Of a DNA stretch of 64,000 bases, positions 17,613-28,037 are shown one piece after another. Numbering within the stretch: the stretch's first letter is position 1; each line of letters opens with the position of its first letter. Both the position numbers and the translations under genes were made by a program. Under the pieces are notes generated by a model. That model was not told where the DNA came from. It saw nothing but the letters and a program-made list of their open reading frames with translations, and did not search any database. Source of the stretch: Erythrobacter sp. 3-20A1M (GTDB lineage: Bacteria; Pseudomonadota; Alphaproteobacteria; Sphingomonadales; Sphingomonadaceae); assembly GCF_018636735.1 (NCBI RefSeq), contig NZ_CP045200.1, forward strand, positions 3,006,001-3,070,000. Reading direction: 5' to 3'.

Positions 17613-18080
17613 ATGAACAAGGCGATCCTGGGATTCTTCGGCGCGCTGGTGCTGGTCGGGATCGGCCTGTTCTGGTGGCAGGGCCGCGCCGAGGTGGAGA
17701 AGGGTGCGCCGCCGCCGGAGCCCGTTACGCTCGCCGATCCGAATGCGGAGCCGACCCTGCCGCAGGCCGATCCGGGCGCCATGCGCGGTCCCGAACCGCC
17801 AGAGGCGAGCGAACTGACGCGCGAGCAACGCCGCTTCTTCCGCTACGATCGCAACCGCGATCTCAAGATCACCCGCAGCGAGATGCTGTCGTCGCGAACC
17901 GACGATTTTCGTCGGCTGGACAAGGACGGCAACAATCTGCTGACCTTCGAGGAGTGGGCGGTGGCGACCGCGCAGCGCTTCGACGGGGCCGATGCGAACC
18001 ACGACCGGTCGCTGACGCAGGCGGAGTTCGCGACCACCGCACCCAAGCGAAAACCGAAGAAACCGACCTGTAGCTGCTAG
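17613..18080 (+). CDS. EF-hand calcium-binding protein, membrane anchored
   Basis: A 155-residue protein with an N-terminal membrane anchor or uncleaved signal ([18 protein letters not shown]), a proline-rich spacer, and three EF-hand loops: [24 protein letters not shown] and [12 protein letters not shown], all with acidic positions 1 and 12. It ends in a lysine-rich tail and CSC. Probably a periplasmic calcium-binding protein of unknown role. The last four bases overlap the end of the convergent trmFO gene. Confidence 0.8.
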   Translation: MNKAILGFFGALVLVGIGLFWWQGRAEVEKGAPPPEPVTLADPNAEPTLPQADPGAMRGPEPPEASELTREQRRFFRYDRNRDLKITRSEMLSSRTDDFRRLDKDGNNLLTFEEWAVATAQRFDGADANHDRSLTQAEFATTAPKRKPKKPTCSC

Positions 18081-19450
18081 GCGGGGACCCGCTCGCGCTC
18101 CAAGTGCGCAAGCCATTCGCCCATGTCCGCCTTCGCGCGACCGGTATAGGCTTCCTTGCGCTGCTTCTTCTTCACCTCGTGCAGCGGCGGGAAGAGGCCG
18201 AAATTGACGTTCATCGGCTGATAGGTATCGGCCTCCGCATCGCCGGTGATATGCGACAGCAGCGCGCCCAGCGCGGTCGTCCGGGGCGGTTCGTGCCACG
18301 GCTCGCCCGCCAGTTCGCATGCTGCTATCATTCCCGTGGCGAGCCCGATCGCGGAACTTTCGACATAGCCCTCGCACCCGGTAATCTGGCCCGCGAAGCG
18401 GATATGCTCCGCGCCGCGCAGGCGCAGCTGCCGGTCGAGCACCAGCGGCGAATTCAGGAAGGTGTTGCGGTGCAGGCCGCCCAGGCGCGCGAACTCCGCC
18501 CGCTCCAGGCCGGGGATCGTGCGAAACAGCTCGACCTGCGCGCCGTATTTCAGCTTGGTCTGGAAACCGACCATGTTCCACAGCGTGCCGAGCTTGTTGT
18601 CCTGCCGCAGCTGGACGACGGCATAGGGCCAGCGCCCTTGCGGAAATTCGGGCGTGGTATCGCGCGGATTGTCCAGCCCGACCGGCTTCATCGGGCCGTA
18701 GCGCAGCGTATCGACACCGCGCGCCGCCATCACCTCGATCGGCATGCAGCCGTCGAAATAGGGCGTATCGGCTTCCCACTCGCGAAATTCGGTCTTCTCT
18801 CCGTCCATCAACCCCTGATGGAAGGCGAGATATTGCTCCTTCGTCATCGGGCAGTTGATGTAATCGCCATCCTCGTTGGAGGCTTCGTTGCGCTTGTTCC
18901 AGCGCGACTGGATCCAGCAGATGTCCATGTCGATGCTGTCGCGATGGACGATCGGCGCGATCGCATCGAAGAAGGCGAGCCGTTCCTGCCCCGTCGCCGC
19001 GACGATGCTTTCGGCGAGGGCCTGCGCGGTCAGCGGCCCGGTCGCGACAATCGTCGGCCCGTCGGCAGGCAGCACGTCGACGCGCTCGCGCACCACGGTG
19101 ACATTCGGGTGTTCGGCCAGCGTGCGCTCGACCTCGGCCGAGAACACATCGCGGTCGACCGCCATCGCGCTACCCGCCGGAACGCGCGCCTTCTCGCCCG
19201 CGCGCATCACCAGCGAATCGAGGCGCCGCATCTCGTCATGCAGCAGGCCGACCGCGTTCCTGTCGCTATCGTCGGAGCGGAACGAGTTGGAGCAGACCAG
19301 CTCGGCTAGGCCGTCGGTCTGGTGCGCCGGGGTCGTCTCGCCGCTGCCGCGCATTTCGGACAGGCGGACGCGGAAGCCGCGCCGGGCCAGCTGCCATGCC
19401 GCTTCGCTTCCGGCGAGACCGCCGCCGATGATGTGAATATCATGTGTCAT
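18077..19450 (-). CDS. trmFO: Methylenetetrahydrofolate-tRNA-(uracil-5)-methyltransferase TrmFO
   Basis: A 457-residue FAD and folate enzyme that makes 5-methyluridine at position 54 of tRNA. The FAD-binding motif [16 protein letters not shown] is at the N terminus. Conserved family segments include [19 protein letters not shown] (with a conserved cysteine), [13 protein letters not shown], and the second cysteine region [18 protein letters not shown]. Full length for the family. It is divergent from the YhhN gene. Confidence 0.96.
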   Translation of the reverse strand: MTHDIHIIGGGLAGSEAAWQLARRGFRVRLSEMRGSGETTPAHQTDGLAELVCSNSFRSDDSDRNAVGLLHDEMRRLDSLVMRAGEKARVPAGSAMAVDRDVFSAEVERTLAEHPNVTVVRERVDVLPADGPTIVATGPLTAQALAESIVAATGQERLAFFDAIAPIVHRDSIDMDICWIQSRWNKRNEASNEDGDYINCPMTKEQYLAFHQGLMDGEKTEFREWEADTPYFDGCMPIEVMAARGVDTLRYGPMKPVGLDNPRDTTPEFPQGRWPYAVVQLRQDNKLGTLWNMVGFQTKLKYGAQVELFRTIPGLERAEFARLGGLHRNTFLNSPLVLDRQLRLRGAEHIRFAGQITGCEGYVESSAIGLATGMIAACELAGEPWHEPPRTTALGALLSHITGDAEADTYQPMNVNFGLFPPLHEVKKKQRKEAYTGRAKADMGEWLAHLERERVPA

Positions 19451-19515
19451 TGCCGCCCCATATCGCTTGCCCTAGGTGAGCTTCAAGCGGCGCGGGTGCC
19501 GCAGGGGAGGGTGGA

Positions 19516-20184
19516 TTGCCGAAAAGAGCGCTGATCGACCGCCGTCCCTGGCTGTTTGCGGCCATTGTGGCGGCGATCGCCTATTTCGTGCTGCGTGGTA
19601 CCACCGACGATTACTGGATCATTGCTCTCAAGGGTGCCCCTGTCGCCGCGCTTGCGATTTATGCCGCTGAACGCGGGCTGGGCGTCGACGGGCAGTTGCT
19701 CACGCTGGTATTGGGCCTTGGCGCGCTGGGTGATATGCTACTGGAGATCGACCTGCTCTATGGCGGAGCGGCCTTCTTCGCCGGGCATCTGGCGGCCATC
19801 GTGCTGTACCTGCGCAATCGGCGCGCGAATCCCGCTGGCAGCCAGGTTGCGCTCGCGGTGGCGCTGTTCGTTTTCACGCCCGCGCTTGCGTGGCTTTTGT
19901 CGGGATCGCTGCAGGTGGCGTTTTACGGGCTGGCACTGGGGGCGATGGCGGCGACCGCCTGGCTCAGCAGCTTTCCCCGCTACCGCGTCGGGATCGGCGC
20001 GATCCTGTTCGTGGTGTCCGACCTGCTTATCTTCGGGCGCGGCGGCGGGATGGTGCCGGGCACGGTGGCGGCGTGGCTGATCTGGCCGCTCTATGCCGCG
20101 GGTCAGTTCCTGATCGCGACGGGCGTGGTGCAGAGCCTGCGCCGGCGGGACAAGGCCCGCCGGCGCGAGATCCCGCCCGCTTAG
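19516..20184 (+). CDS. YhhN-family membrane protein (lysoplasmalogenase-like)
   Basis: A 222-residue polytopic protein with seven or eight hydrophobic helices and the family pattern KGAPVAALAIYA, GLGALGDMLLEID, FFAGHLAAIVLYL and FVVSDLLIFGRG, including the conserved acidic residues. Some YhhN members hydrolyse the vinyl-ether bond of lysoplasmalogens; the substrate here is unproven. Start is TTG with ribosome site GGGGAGGG five bases ahead. It converges on gyrA with a four-base overlap of the stops. Confidence 0.82.
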   Translation: MPKRALIDRRPWLFAAIVAAIAYFVLRGTTDDYWIIALKGAPVAALAIYAAERGLGVDGQLLTLVLGLGALGDMLLEIDLLYGGAAFFAGHLAAIVLYLRNRRANPAGSQVALAVALFVFTPALAWLLSGSLQVAFYGLALGAMAATAWLSSFPRYRVGIGAILFVVSDLLIFGRGGGMVPGTVAAWLIWPLYAAGQFLIATGVVQSLRRRDKARRREIPPA

Positions 20185-22973
20185 ACCTCGCCCTCTTCGT
20201 CGCCCGGCGGGTCGTCGCGGTCCATCGTGGTGTCGGGCTGCGTCTCGTCGTCGCCGCCGCGTTTCTCGAGCATTTCCTCGGCCACCAGCCGTTCGGCTTC
20301 GTTCTCGGGCGCTTCCTCGTCGTCGATGCGCGTGACGCTGACGACATGCTCGCCCTTTCCGACATTGAACAGCCGCACGCCCGCCGAACCGCGCCCGATC
20401 ACCCGCAGGCTTTCGAGCGGGATGCGGATCAGCTTCGCCTGATCGGTGACCAGCATCAACTGATCGGCCTTGTCGGCGACGAAGCTGGCGACGACCGGCC
20501 CGTTGCGGGCGATGTTGTCGATATTGGTCACGCCCTGGCCGCCGCGGCCGCTGCGCCGGTACTCGTAGGCGGAGGAAAGCTTGCCGTAGCCGTTGGCGCA
20601 GACGGTCAGGATGAATTCCTCGTCTTCCGCCATGGTCGCCTGCTCGCCTTCCAGAGCGGGGGCGTCGTCGTCGGCTTTCCACGGAGCGACGCGCAGATAG
20701 GCGTCGCGATCCTCCGGCGACCAGGTGCCGCCCTTCAGCACGGCGAGCGAGACGACCTCGTCGCCATCCTTCAACCGCATGCCGCGCACGCCGGTGGAGG
20801 TTCGGCTCTGGAATTCGCGCACGTCCTCGCCATCGAAGCGGATCGCCTTGCCCATGCGGCTCGCCAGCAGCACGTCGTCGCCGCTTTCGAGCAGGCGCAC
20901 GCCGATCAGGCGGTCGTCGCTGTCGTCGTCGAAGCGCATCGCGAACTTGCCGTTGGAGGGGATGTTGGCGAAGGCATCCATCGCGTTGCGCCGCACATTG
21001 CCCCTGGCCGTGGCGAAAACGACGTTGAGCGCGCCCCAGCTGTCCTCGTCCTCCGGCAGCGGCAGCACGGTCGCGATAGTCTCCTCGGCATCGAGCGCGG
21101 GCAGCAGGTTCACGATCGGGCGACCGCGTGTCTGCGGGCCACCCTCGGGCAGCTTCCACACCTTGAGCCGATAGACCTTGCCCGCGGTGGAGAAGAACAG
21201 GACCGGATTGTGAGTGCTGGTGACGAACAGTTCGCGCACCGCGTCCTCGTCCTTCGTTGCCATGCCGGACCGGCCCTTGCCCCCACGGGCCTGCGCGCGG
21301 AAGGTCGAGAGCGGGGTGCGCTTGATGTAGCCGTCCATTGTGACCGTCACGACCATCTCGTCGCGCTCGATCAGGTCCTCGTCCTCAAGCCCGTCCCACG
21401 CCGGCGCGATCTCGCTGACGCGCGGGGTGGCATAGGTGTTGCGGATCTCCTCCAGCTCTTCGCGCATCACGCGATACAGCTTCGCCCGGTCGGCGAGGAT
21501 CGAGAGATATTCCTCGATCGCGTCGGCCAGTTCCTTCAGCTCTTCGCCGATCTCGTCGCGGCCGAGCGCGGTCAGGCGGTGGAGCCTCAGGTCGAGGATC
21601 GCCTTCACCTGACGTTCGGACAGGGAGTAGGTGCCGCCTTCCTGATCGGCGGTCGGCTCGATCGCCTCGACCAGCCGGATATATTGCGCGATGTCGCCGA
21701 TCGGCCATTCCTTGGCAAGCAACCGCTCGCGTGCGGTGGCGGGATTGGGCGCACCGCGGATGATCTGCACCACCTCGTCGAGGTTGGAGACCGCGACGAC
21801 CAGGCCGAGCAAGATATGCGCCCGGTCGCGAGCCTTGTTGAGCTCATACTTCGTGCGCCGCGTGATGACCTGCTCGCGAAATTGCACGAAGGATTGCAGG
21901 ATGCTGCGCAGGTCCAGCGTTTCGGGCTTGCCCCCGCGGATCGCCAGCATGTTGGCAGGGAAGCTCGCCTGCGCCGGGCTGTAGCGCCAGATCTGGTTGA
22001 GCACGACTTCCGGGCTGGCATCGCGCTTCAGGTCGACGACGACGCGCACGCCCTCGCGCGAGCTCTCGTCGCGGATGTCGGAGACGCCCTCGATCCGCTT
22101 TTCCTTTGCGGCTTCGGCGATCTTCTCGACCAGGCCGGACTTGCCGACCTGGAACGGGATGGAGGTGAAGACGATCGATCGCCGGTCGCCGCGCTTCTCC
22201 TCGATCTCGTGCCGGGCGCGCATCAGCACGCTGCCGCGGCCGGTGGTGTAGGCCGAGCGGGCACCCGATTGCCCCAGGATCAGGGGCGCGGTCGGGAAAT
22301 CGGGCCCGGGGATATACTCCATCAGCTCTTCGCTGGAGAGGCCCGGATCCTCGATCAGCGCGAGGCAGCCGTCGATCACCTCGCCCAGATTGTGCGGCGG
22401 GATATTGGTCGCCATGCCCACCGCGATGCCGCCCGCGCCGTTGACCAGCAGGTTGGGGAAGCGGGCCGGCAGGACGGTGGGCTCGCGCCGGGAACCGTCG
22501 TAGTTGTCGGCGAAATCGACCGTATCCCTGTCGAGATCGTCGAGCAGGCTGTTGGCGACGCGCGCCAGCCGCGCCTCGGTATAACGCATCGAGGCGGGCG
22601 GATCGGGATCCATGCTGCCGAAATTGCCCTGACCATCGACCAGCGGGACGCGCATCGACCAGTCCTGCGTCATGCGCGCCAGCGCGTCGTAGATCGCGCT
22701 GTCGCCGTGCGGGTGATAGTTGCCCATCACGTCGCCAACGATCTTGGCACTCTTGCGATAGGGCCGCCCCGCGACGAAGCCGCCTTCGTTGCTGGCGAAC
22801 AGAATGCGGCGATGCACCGGCTTCAGCCCGTCGCGCACGTCGGGCAGCGCGCGGCTCACGATCACGCTCATCGCGTAATCGAGGTAGCTCGTCTTCATTT
22901 CGTCGACGATGTCGATGCGTTCGTATTCGCCCATCGGCGCGGGCGGGGTCATGGTATCGGTTTCGTCGGTCAA
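20181..22973 (-). CDS. gyrA: DNA gyrase subunit A
   Basis: A 930-residue type II topoisomerase subunit. The catalytic tyrosine is Y131 in RYTEARL. The quinolone-resistance region reads [15 protein letters not shown] with serine (S92) and aspartate (D96) at the two main resistance positions, so the wild-type, drug-sensitive form. The C-terminal beta-pinwheel begins after about residue 530 and contains the GyrA box-like ARGGKGRSG and an acidic tail ([11 protein letters not shown]). The reading frame begins at a TTG; an ATG seven codons later (22952) is an equal alternative, neither having a strong ribosome site. Confidence 0.98.
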   Translation of the reverse strand: MTDETDTMTPPAPMGEYERIDIVDEMKTSYLDYAMSVIVSRALPDVRDGLKPVHRRILFASNEGGFVAGRPYRKSAKIVGDVMGNYHPHGDSAIYDALARMTQDWSMRVPLVDGQGNFGSMDPDPPASMRYTEARLARVANSLLDDLDRDTVDFADNYDGSRREPTVLPARFPNLLVNGAGGIAVGMATNIPPHNLGEVIDGCLALIEDPGLSSEELMEYIPGPDFPTAPLILGQSGARSAYTTGRGSVLMRARHEIEEKRGDRRSIVFTSIPFQVGKSGLVEKIAEAAKEKRIEGVSDIRDESSREGVRVVVDLKRDASPEVVLNQIWRYSPAQASFPANMLAIRGGKPETLDLRSILQSFVQFREQVITRRTKYELNKARDRAHILLGLVVAVSNLDEVVQIIRGAPNPATARERLLAKEWPIGDIAQYIRLVEAIEPTADQEGGTYSLSERQVKAILDLRLHRLTALGRDEIGEELKELADAIEEYLSILADRAKLYRVMREELEEIRNTYATPRVSEIAPAWDGLEDEDLIERDEMVVTVTMDGYIKRTPLSTFRAQARGGKGRSGMATKDEDAVRELFVTSTHNPVLFFSTAGKVYRLKVWKLPEGGPQTRGRPIVNLLPALDAEETIATVLPLPEDEDSWGALNVVFATARGNVRRNAMDAFANIPSNGKFAMRFDDDSDDRLIGVRLLESGDDVLLASRMGKAIRFDGEDVREFQSRTSTGVRGMRLKDGDEVVSLAVLKGGTWSPEDRDAYLRVAPWKADDDAPALEGEQATMAEDEEFILTVCANGYGKLSSAYEYRRSGRGGQGVTNIDNIARNGPVVASFVADKADQLMLVTDQAKLIRIPLESLRVIGRGSAGVRLFNVGKGEHVVSVTRIDDEEAPENEAERLVAEEMLEKRGGDDETQPDTTMDRDDPPGDEEGEV

Positions 22974-23233
22974 GGCCGTTCAGATCCGTAATTGTTCTGT
23001 GATCGGGGGAGGGTAGGGGAACGCGCCGCGCGACACCACTTTTACCGCCGTCTACAGCGCGAATTGCGCAGGGTTTTCCACATTTCGGGGCAGAATTGCG
23101 ACGATCCGGGCATTCAATCCATATTCAGCGTGGAAATCATATCTCAGTCCGGTAACAGACGAGGCCTATCGCCAGAGCGGGGCCGGTCAGGTTCTGTTCG
23201 ATCAAACGTGAAATTCAATGGGAGATACCCGTA

Positions 23234-24598
23234 ATGCGATTCTTCGCCCGTAAATGCACGCCTTCCAGCCTGGCGCTCGCGCTCGCCCTCGTCGCGGGTG
23301 GTTCCGTCGCCGCGATGGCAGTGGCGGAGCCCGCAGCCGCGCAGGACAAGAAGGACGGGGAAACAGCGAAGCCCGACTACTCGAAAGAGTTCATCACCGC
23401 ATACAACGTCGCCGGCGAACCCATCAAGGACGAGGCGACGGCCGACTACGCGGCGGCGAAGGCCAAGCTGCCCGCCGTCAACGCGGTGGCCAAGTCCGCC
23501 GACGAGAAGTTCGAGGCCGGGAGCCTCTCCTATCGGGTCGCCAACAAGCTGAACGATCCGGAGTTGAAGATCGCGGGCCTGCGGATGATGGCCGAAAGCG
23601 GCAAGGGCGACGTCAAGACGCAGGGCCAGATCAGCTACGCCCTGTTCGAGGCAGAGCGCGCCGCCGGCAACATGGACGCCGCGCGCACCGCCCTGCAGCG
23701 GGCGATCGACATCGGCTATTCGTTCGACGCGACCTTCTCCGACGGTTCGACCGGCAAGATCGGCCCCAACGACATGCGCTCGACGATCATGCGCACCTAC
23801 ATCGATGCCGATCAGGCGCAGCAGGGCGTGGACTACGCCGTGCAGCAGATCGAAAAGCAGGCCAGCACGGGCAAGCCGGACGAGACCCTGCTGCGCAGCG
23901 CCTATGTCGCAGCGTTCCAGAACGAGCTGGGCCCGGAAGTGACGAAGCTCGGCGAAATGTGGGTGAAGTACTATCCCAGCCCCACCGCATGGGGCGACGT
24001 GATGGCCGGGCAGCGTAACTACTACACGCCGACCGAGCCCGCCCTGCTCGACGCGCTGCGCCTTCTCGCACGCACAGATGCGCTGCGTAATGAGCGCGAC
24101 TACAACGACTACATCAACGCGGCCGATGCGCGCCGCCTGCCCAGCGAGGTCGCGGGGGTGATCGATCGCGGGATCGCGGCCGGCAAGATCAACACCGGCG
24201 ACTCGTTCATCAAGGAAGCCAAGACCGAGGCGAACAGCAGGCTCGCGAGCGAAAAGGCCGATCTTTCCTCGCTGGCAACCGACGCGCGCAAATCGGGTGT
24301 AAGCACCAGGCTGATCGTCGCCGCCGCGAACTCGCAGCTCAGCAATGGCAAGGCGGCGACAGCCGAAGAGCTCTACGCGCTAGCCCTGCAAAAGCCGGAC
24401 GTGGACAAGGCCGAGGCGCTCACCCGCATGGGCATCGCGCAGATCGACCAGGGTAAGTACGACGAGGCGCAGGCCACTTTCGCGAAGGTCGATGGCGACC
24501 AGTCGCGCAAGAACATCGCCCAGCTGTGGTCGATCTACGCCGCGCAGCAGGCCGCGGGTTCGACCGGGGCAACCGCCTCTGCGGCGACCGGCAGCTGA
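23234..24598 (+). CDS. Secreted helical-repeat (TPR-like) protein
   Basis: A 454-residue protein with a signal peptide (LALALALVAGGSVAAMAVAE, cleavage near AAA-QDKKD). The rest is alanine-rich helical repeats resembling tetratricopeptide repeats, for example ALFEAERAAGNMDAARTALQ and ALTRMGIAQIDQGKYDEAQA. Probably a periplasmic scaffold or binding protein; I do not recognise a named family. It is divergent from gyrA across a 260-base gap and ends before a strong terminator. Confidence 0.8.
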   Translation: MRFFARKCTPSSLALALALVAGGSVAAMAVAEPAAAQDKKDGETAKPDYSKEFITAYNVAGEPIKDEATADYAAAKAKLPAVNAVAKSADEKFEAGSLSYRVANKLNDPELKIAGLRMMAESGKGDVKTQGQISYALFEAERAAGNMDAARTALQRAIDIGYSFDATFSDGSTGKIGPNDMRSTIMRTYIDADQAQQGVDYAVQQIEKQASTGKPDETLLRSAYVAAFQNELGPEVTKLGEMWVKYYPSPTAWGDVMAGQRNYYTPTEPALLDALRLLARTDALRNERDYNDYINAADARRLPSEVAGVIDRGIAAGKINTGDSFIKEAKTEANSRLASEKADLSSLATDARKSGVSTRLIVAAANSQLSNGKAATAEELYALALQKPDVDKAEALTRMGIAQIDQGKYDEAQATFAKVDGDQSRKNIAQLWSIYAAQQAAGSTGATASAATGS

Positions 24599-24633
24599 TC
24601 GCTCCGGCCCGCAATCCAAGGGCTAAGATTGAC

Positions 24634-24666
24634 GGCGCGGCTCCCAAAACGGGGCCGCGCCTTTTT
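24634..24666 (+). terminator. Rho-independent terminator after the TPR-like gene
   Basis: GGCGCGGCTCCC-AAAAC-GGGGCCGCGCC forms a GC-rich stem of about 11 pairs with a five-base loop, followed by five T residues (CTTTTTC). It starts 36 bases after the TPR-like stop codon. It may also serve the convergent NYN-domain gene. Confidence 0.85.
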
Positions 24667-24677
24667 CTTATCAACCG

Positions 24678-25397
24678 TCAGCGCAGTCGCTTGACGTAAA
24701 GCTGGTTGTCCTCACCCCGGCGCAGTTCGAACCGGTCGAGCGAGCGGACCAGTTCGGACAACCGCTTGAACCCGAAGTTGCGCACATCGAAGCTTGACCG
24801 GTTGCCCGCGATCTGGCCGACCTCCTGCAACCGGGCGAAGCCGTCCTCGTCCCGGCTGGATGCCTTCCATGCGTCGCCCAGCAGCGTGATGACGTCCTCG
24901 TCCACCCGCTCGCCCTCGTCGCTGGGGGCCGAGCCGCCCCCGTTGCGCTGCTCGCCCTTCATCAGCTTGTCGATATCGATGAACCGGGTGCAGGCACTCT
25001 GTAGCGCCTCTGGCGTCTTCTTGTCGCCGAAGCAATAGACGGGCAGCCCGTCCTGCCTCAGCCGGGTCACCAGCGGGGTGAAGTCGCTGTCCGAGCTCAT
25101 GATCCCGAACCCGTCGACCTTGCCCTGATAGAGCAGGTCGACCGCGTCGATGGTCATCGCCATGTCGGTCGCGTTCTTGCCGCGGGTCAGGTCGAACTGC
25201 TGGTGCGGCTGGATGCCGAACCGGTTGGTGATGTCGCCCCATTTCTTGAGCGCATCCTTCGCCCAGTTGCCATAGGCGCGGCGGATATTGACCTGCCCCA
25301 GTTCGGCCAGCACTGTCAGCACGGCGTTGATACCTGACGGATTGACATTGTCGGCATCGATCAGCAGCGCGATATTCTTCGCGTCCATTTCGGACAT
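24678..25397 (-). CDS. NYN-domain nuclease-like protein with LOTUS/OST-HTH domain
   Basis: A 239-residue protein. The N-terminal NYN (PIN-like) domain shows the acidic metal residues in ALLIDADNVNPSG, DMAMTIDAVDLL and IMSSDSDFTPLVTRL. Residues about 165-239 look like a LOTUS/OST-HTH RNA-binding domain (VITLLGDAWKASSRDEDGFA, NFGFKRLSELVRSLDRFELR). It probably binds or cuts RNA. I used the ATG at 25397 because ribosome site GGAGAG lies 7 bases upstream; an ATG two codons earlier is too close to it. Confidence 0.85.
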   Translation of the reverse strand: MSEMDAKNIALLIDADNVNPSGINAVLTVLAELGQVNIRRAYGNWAKDALKKWGDITNRFGIQPHQQFDLTRGKNATDMAMTIDAVDLLYQGKVDGFGIMSSDSDFTPLVTRLRQDGLPVYCFGDKKTPEALQSACTRFIDIDKLMKGEQRNGGGSAPSDEGERVDEDVITLLGDAWKASSRDEDGFARLQEVGQIAGNRSSFDVRNFGFKRLSELVRSLDRFELRRGEDNQLYVKRLR

Positions 25398-25424
25398 TAT
25401 CATCTCTCCGGTGTTACGCGACGA

Positions 25425-26078
25425 TCAGGTGATGGCGCTGAACTTGCCGCTCTCGTCGTCGAGCAGATGCAGCAGACCGTCGCTGATCGCGAAATAGGCA
25501 CCGCGCAGGCTCAGATCGCCGCGCCCCTCCTTGGCCTGCACGCAAGGGAAGGTGCGCAGGTTCTCCAGGCTGACCTTGACCGCTTCCATTTCCATCGCAC
25601 GGCGAGCTTCCTTGCCTTCCGTGCCCTGCTGCTCGGTCACCTTGTCGCGGGCACCGTCGAGCAGCTTGATCCATTGGGCGATGAAGCCGCCATTGCCGGG
25701 CTCTGTGCCTTCCATGGAGCGGCTCAGCGCCGCCTCGCACCCGCCGCACATGCCGTGGCCCATGACCACGATTTCCTTCACCTTCAGCACCTGGACCGCG
25801 AATTCCAGCGCGGCGGAAACGCCGTGTTGGCCGGGCGTCGTCTCGAACGGGGGGACCAGGGCGGCAACGTTGCGCACCACGAAGATCTGCCCCGGATCGA
25901 CATCGAAGATCTGCGCGGGATCGACGCGGCTGTCGGAACAAGCGATGACCATCACTTGGGGGTTCTGCCCCTGCCGCAGTTCGGCCCAGCGCTTGCGATA
26001 TGGGGCCCAGCCTTTTTCGCGAAAATCGCGGTATCCCTTGATCAGGGCATCGAGGTCCGGTGAGTCGGTCTGGATCAT
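25425..26078 (-). CDS. Beta-class carbonic anhydrase
   Basis: A 217-residue zinc enzyme interconverting CO2 and bicarbonate. Zinc ligands C47 and the C111/H108 pair are present ([20 protein letters not shown]), with the catalytic D49-R51 pair. Several in-frame starts exist upstream (26090, 26102, and a TTG at 26114); [16 protein letters not shown] fits the family best and has GGGAACG ahead. It is divergent from lipA with about 59 bases between starts, so the two share a promoter region. Confidence 0.92.
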   Translation of the reverse strand: MIQTDSPDLDALIKGYRDFREKGWAPYRKRWAELRQGQNPQVMVIACSDSRVDPAQIFDVDPGQIFVVRNVAALVPPFETTPGQHGVSAALEFAVQVLKVKEIVVMGHGMCGGCEAALSRSMEGTEPGNGGFIAQWIKLLDGARDKVTEQQGTEGKEARRAMEMEAVKVSLENLRTFPCVQAKEGRGDLSLRGAYFAISDGLLHLLDDESGKFSAIT

Positions 26079-26137
26079 GCCCGTTCCCATGCCTGCCGCC
26101 ATTGCCAGTGGCAAGGGCGATGCCTAAGTGGGCGACC

Positions 26138-27097
26138 ATGAACGATCTCTCCTCGGCTCCTACGACACCGGCCGACCGGCCGCAGCGCACGCGCAAACCC
26201 GACTGGATCCGGGTGAAGGCACCGGTCGGCAAGGGCTATCACGAGACGCGCAAGCTGATGCGCGAACTCAACCTCAACACCGTGTGCGAAGAGGCCGCCT
26301 GCCCCAATATCGGCGAGTGCTGGGAGAAGAAGCACGCCACTGTCATGATCCTGGGCGACGTGTGCACCCGCGCCTGCGCGTTCTGCAACGTGAAGACGGG
26401 GATGCCCCGTCTGGTCGATCCGATGGAGCCGGAGAACGTCGCGGTCGCGGCGGGCAAGATGGGGCTGGAGCATATCGTCATCACCAGCGTCGATCGCGAC
26501 GACCTGCCCGATGGCGGGGCGGGGCAGTTCGTGAAGGTGATCGAGGCGCTGCGGCGCGAAACGCCCGGCACGACCATCGAAATCCTGACCCCCGACTTCC
26601 GCGGCAAGATGCGCCCGGCGATCGAGGCGATCTGTGCGGCCGGACCCGACGTGTTCAACCATAATCTGGAAACCGTTCCGCGCCTCTACCCGACGATCCG
26701 CCCGGGCGCGCGCTATTACGCCTCGCTCCGCCTGCTGGAGGAGGTGAAAGCTCACGATCCGCTGATCTTCACCAAGTCCGGCATGATGATGGGGCTGGGC
26801 GAGCAGCGGCTGGAGGTCCATCAGGTGATGGACGACATGCGCAGCGCCGGAATCGATTTCATCACCCTGGGCCAGTATCTACAGCCCACCCCGCGTCATG
26901 CGAAGGTGGAGGATTTCGTGACCCCGAAGGCGTTCGATGCCTTCGGTGCGATCGCCCGGGCCAAGGGGTTCCTGCAGGTCGCGTCCAGCCCGCTGACCCG
27001 GTCGAGCTATCACGCAGGCGACGACTTCGCCCAGATGAAGGCCGCGCGCGAAGCGAAGCTGGCGAAGGCGGAGGGCCGGCGCGAGGAGGCCGTCTGA
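26138..27097 (+). CDS. lipA: Lipoyl synthase
   Basis: A 319-residue radical-SAM enzyme inserting sulfur into octanoylated E2 and H proteins. Both iron-sulfur clusters are visible: the auxiliary cluster cysteines C50, C55 and C61 ([12 protein letters not shown]) and the radical-SAM CxxxCxxC at C76, C80 and C83 (CTRACAFC). The frame is open upstream, but the ATG giving [10 protein letters not shown] matches the family start. It makes the cofactor used by the pyruvate dehydrogenase genes in this window. Its stop overlaps the next start (TGATG). Confidence 0.97.
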   Translation: MNDLSSAPTTPADRPQRTRKPDWIRVKAPVGKGYHETRKLMRELNLNTVCEEAACPNIGECWEKKHATVMILGDVCTRACAFCNVKTGMPRLVDPMEPENVAVAAGKMGLEHIVITSVDRDDLPDGGAGQFVKVIEALRRETPGTTIEILTPDFRGKMRPAIEAICAAGPDVFNHNLETVPRLYPTIRPGARYYASLRLLEEVKAHDPLIFTKSGMMMGLGEQRLEVHQVMDDMRSAGIDFITLGQYLQPTPRHAKVEDFVTPKAFDAFGAIARAKGFLQVASSPLTRSSYHAGDDFAQMKAAREAKLAKAEGRREEAV

Positions 27098-27558
27098 TGC
27101 CCGGGATTCGCGAGACGCGCGAATTGCCCTTCACCTGCGAGCAGATGTTCGATCTGGTCGCCGATGTGGGGCGGTACCAGGAATTCCTGCCGTGGGTGAT
27201 CGCGACGCGCGTGCGCTCCGACAAAGAAACCGAGATGGTCGCCGACATGGTCGTGGGCTTCAAAGCGATCCGGGAGCGGTTCACGTCGCGGGTCGAGAAG
27301 GACCGACCGCATTTCCTGAAGGTAAACTACGTCGACGGGCCGCTGCGCGATCTCGAAAACGAATGGCGCTTCGAACCCACTGCCGATGGTGGCTGTCGCA
27401 TCAATTTCTGCGTCCAGTTCACCTTCAAGAACAGGGTCTTCGAAGCGCTGGCGGGCCAGTATTTCGACCGCGCGTTCCGCCGCATGGTGGAGGCGTTCGA
27501 AAAACGCGCCCAGGCGCTTTACGGCAGCAGCAGTTCCAGCGCGCACAGCGTCGCCTGA
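27097..27558 (+). CDS. RatA/COQ10-type SRPBCC protein
   Basis: A 153-residue START-like protein with the family motifs RELPFTCEQMFDLVADVGRY, EFLPWV and FKNRVFEALAGQYFDRAFRR. Homologues are annotated as ubiquinone-binding COQ10-like proteins or as RatA ribosome-association factors. The coenzyme Q role is the more likely in alphaproteobacteria; no antitoxin partner is present. Its start overlaps the lipA stop. Its last 40 bases overlap the convergent CinA-like gene. Confidence 0.85.
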   Translation: MPGIRETRELPFTCEQMFDLVADVGRYQEFLPWVIATRVRSDKETEMVADMVVGFKAIRERFTSRVEKDRPHFLKVNYVDGPLRDLENEWRFEPTADGGCRINFCVQFTFKNRVFEALAGQYFDRAFRRMVEAFEKRAQALYGSSSSSAHSVA

Positions 27559-28037
27559 CGGCGAATCTCGGCGCGGGTCGAGCCGTCGAACTTGCGCATC
27601 TCACCCTCCGGCTGACCGCCGTCTGAGGAGCTCTTCTTCGCCCGCGCGAATACTACTGTTCCGACCGGCTTCGTATCGGTGCCGCCGCCAGGTCCCGCGA
27701 TTCCGCTGATCGCAACCGCAACGTCCGCCCCGCTGCGTTCGAGCGCGCCCTGCGCCATCGCCCAGACACACGCAATCGACACCGCGCCGAAGGTTTCGAT
27801 GATGTCGGACGAGACGTTGAGCATCTCCTCCTTCGACGAATTGGCATAGGTGACGTAGCCGCGCTCGAACACGGCTGACGAGCCGGGGACTTCGGTAAGG
27901 GCGGCTGATACCAGACCACCGGTGCAGCTTTCCGCCACGGTGACCTTGCGACCGGCTTCGGTATTGGCCGTCACCACCTGCTGCGCGAGGAGGCAGATGT
28001 CGTCGGGAAGGAGATGTTCTGCGGGCATTACGGTCAC
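27519..28037 (-). CDS. CinA C-terminal-domain protein (nicotinamide-nucleotide amidase)
   Basis: A 172-residue stand-alone CinA amidase domain: VTVAESCTGGLVSAALTEVP, FERGYVTYANSSKEEML, and AISGIAGPGGGTDTKPVGTV. The enzyme (PncC in E. coli) deamidates nicotinamide mononucleotide in NAD salvage. The GTG start overlaps the upstream stop as GTGA, suggesting coupling; an ATG three codons later is possible. Confidence 0.9.
   Translation of the reverse strand: MTVMPAEHLLPDDICLLAQQVVTANTEAGRKVTVAESCTGGLVSAALTEVPGSSAVFERGYVTYANSSKEEMLNVSSDIIETFGAVSIACVWAMAQGALERSGADVAVAISGIAGPGGGTDTKPVGTVVFARAKKSSSDGGQPEGEMRKFDGSTRAEIRRQATLCALELLLP

Noticed and set aside
20181-22973. Possible quinolone-resistant gyrA
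   Set aside because: The resistance positions are serine and aspartate (S92, D96), the sensitive residues.
19890-22991. Plus-strand open frame of 1033 codons opposite gyrA
   Set aside because: Antisense shadow of gyrA; no motif, signal or ribosome site, and gyrA itself is unmistakable.
27097-27558. Toxin-antitoxin reading of the RatA-like gene
   Set aside because: No RatB or antitoxin partner is adjacent, and in alphaproteobacteria this family is better explained as a COQ10-like lipid-binding protein.
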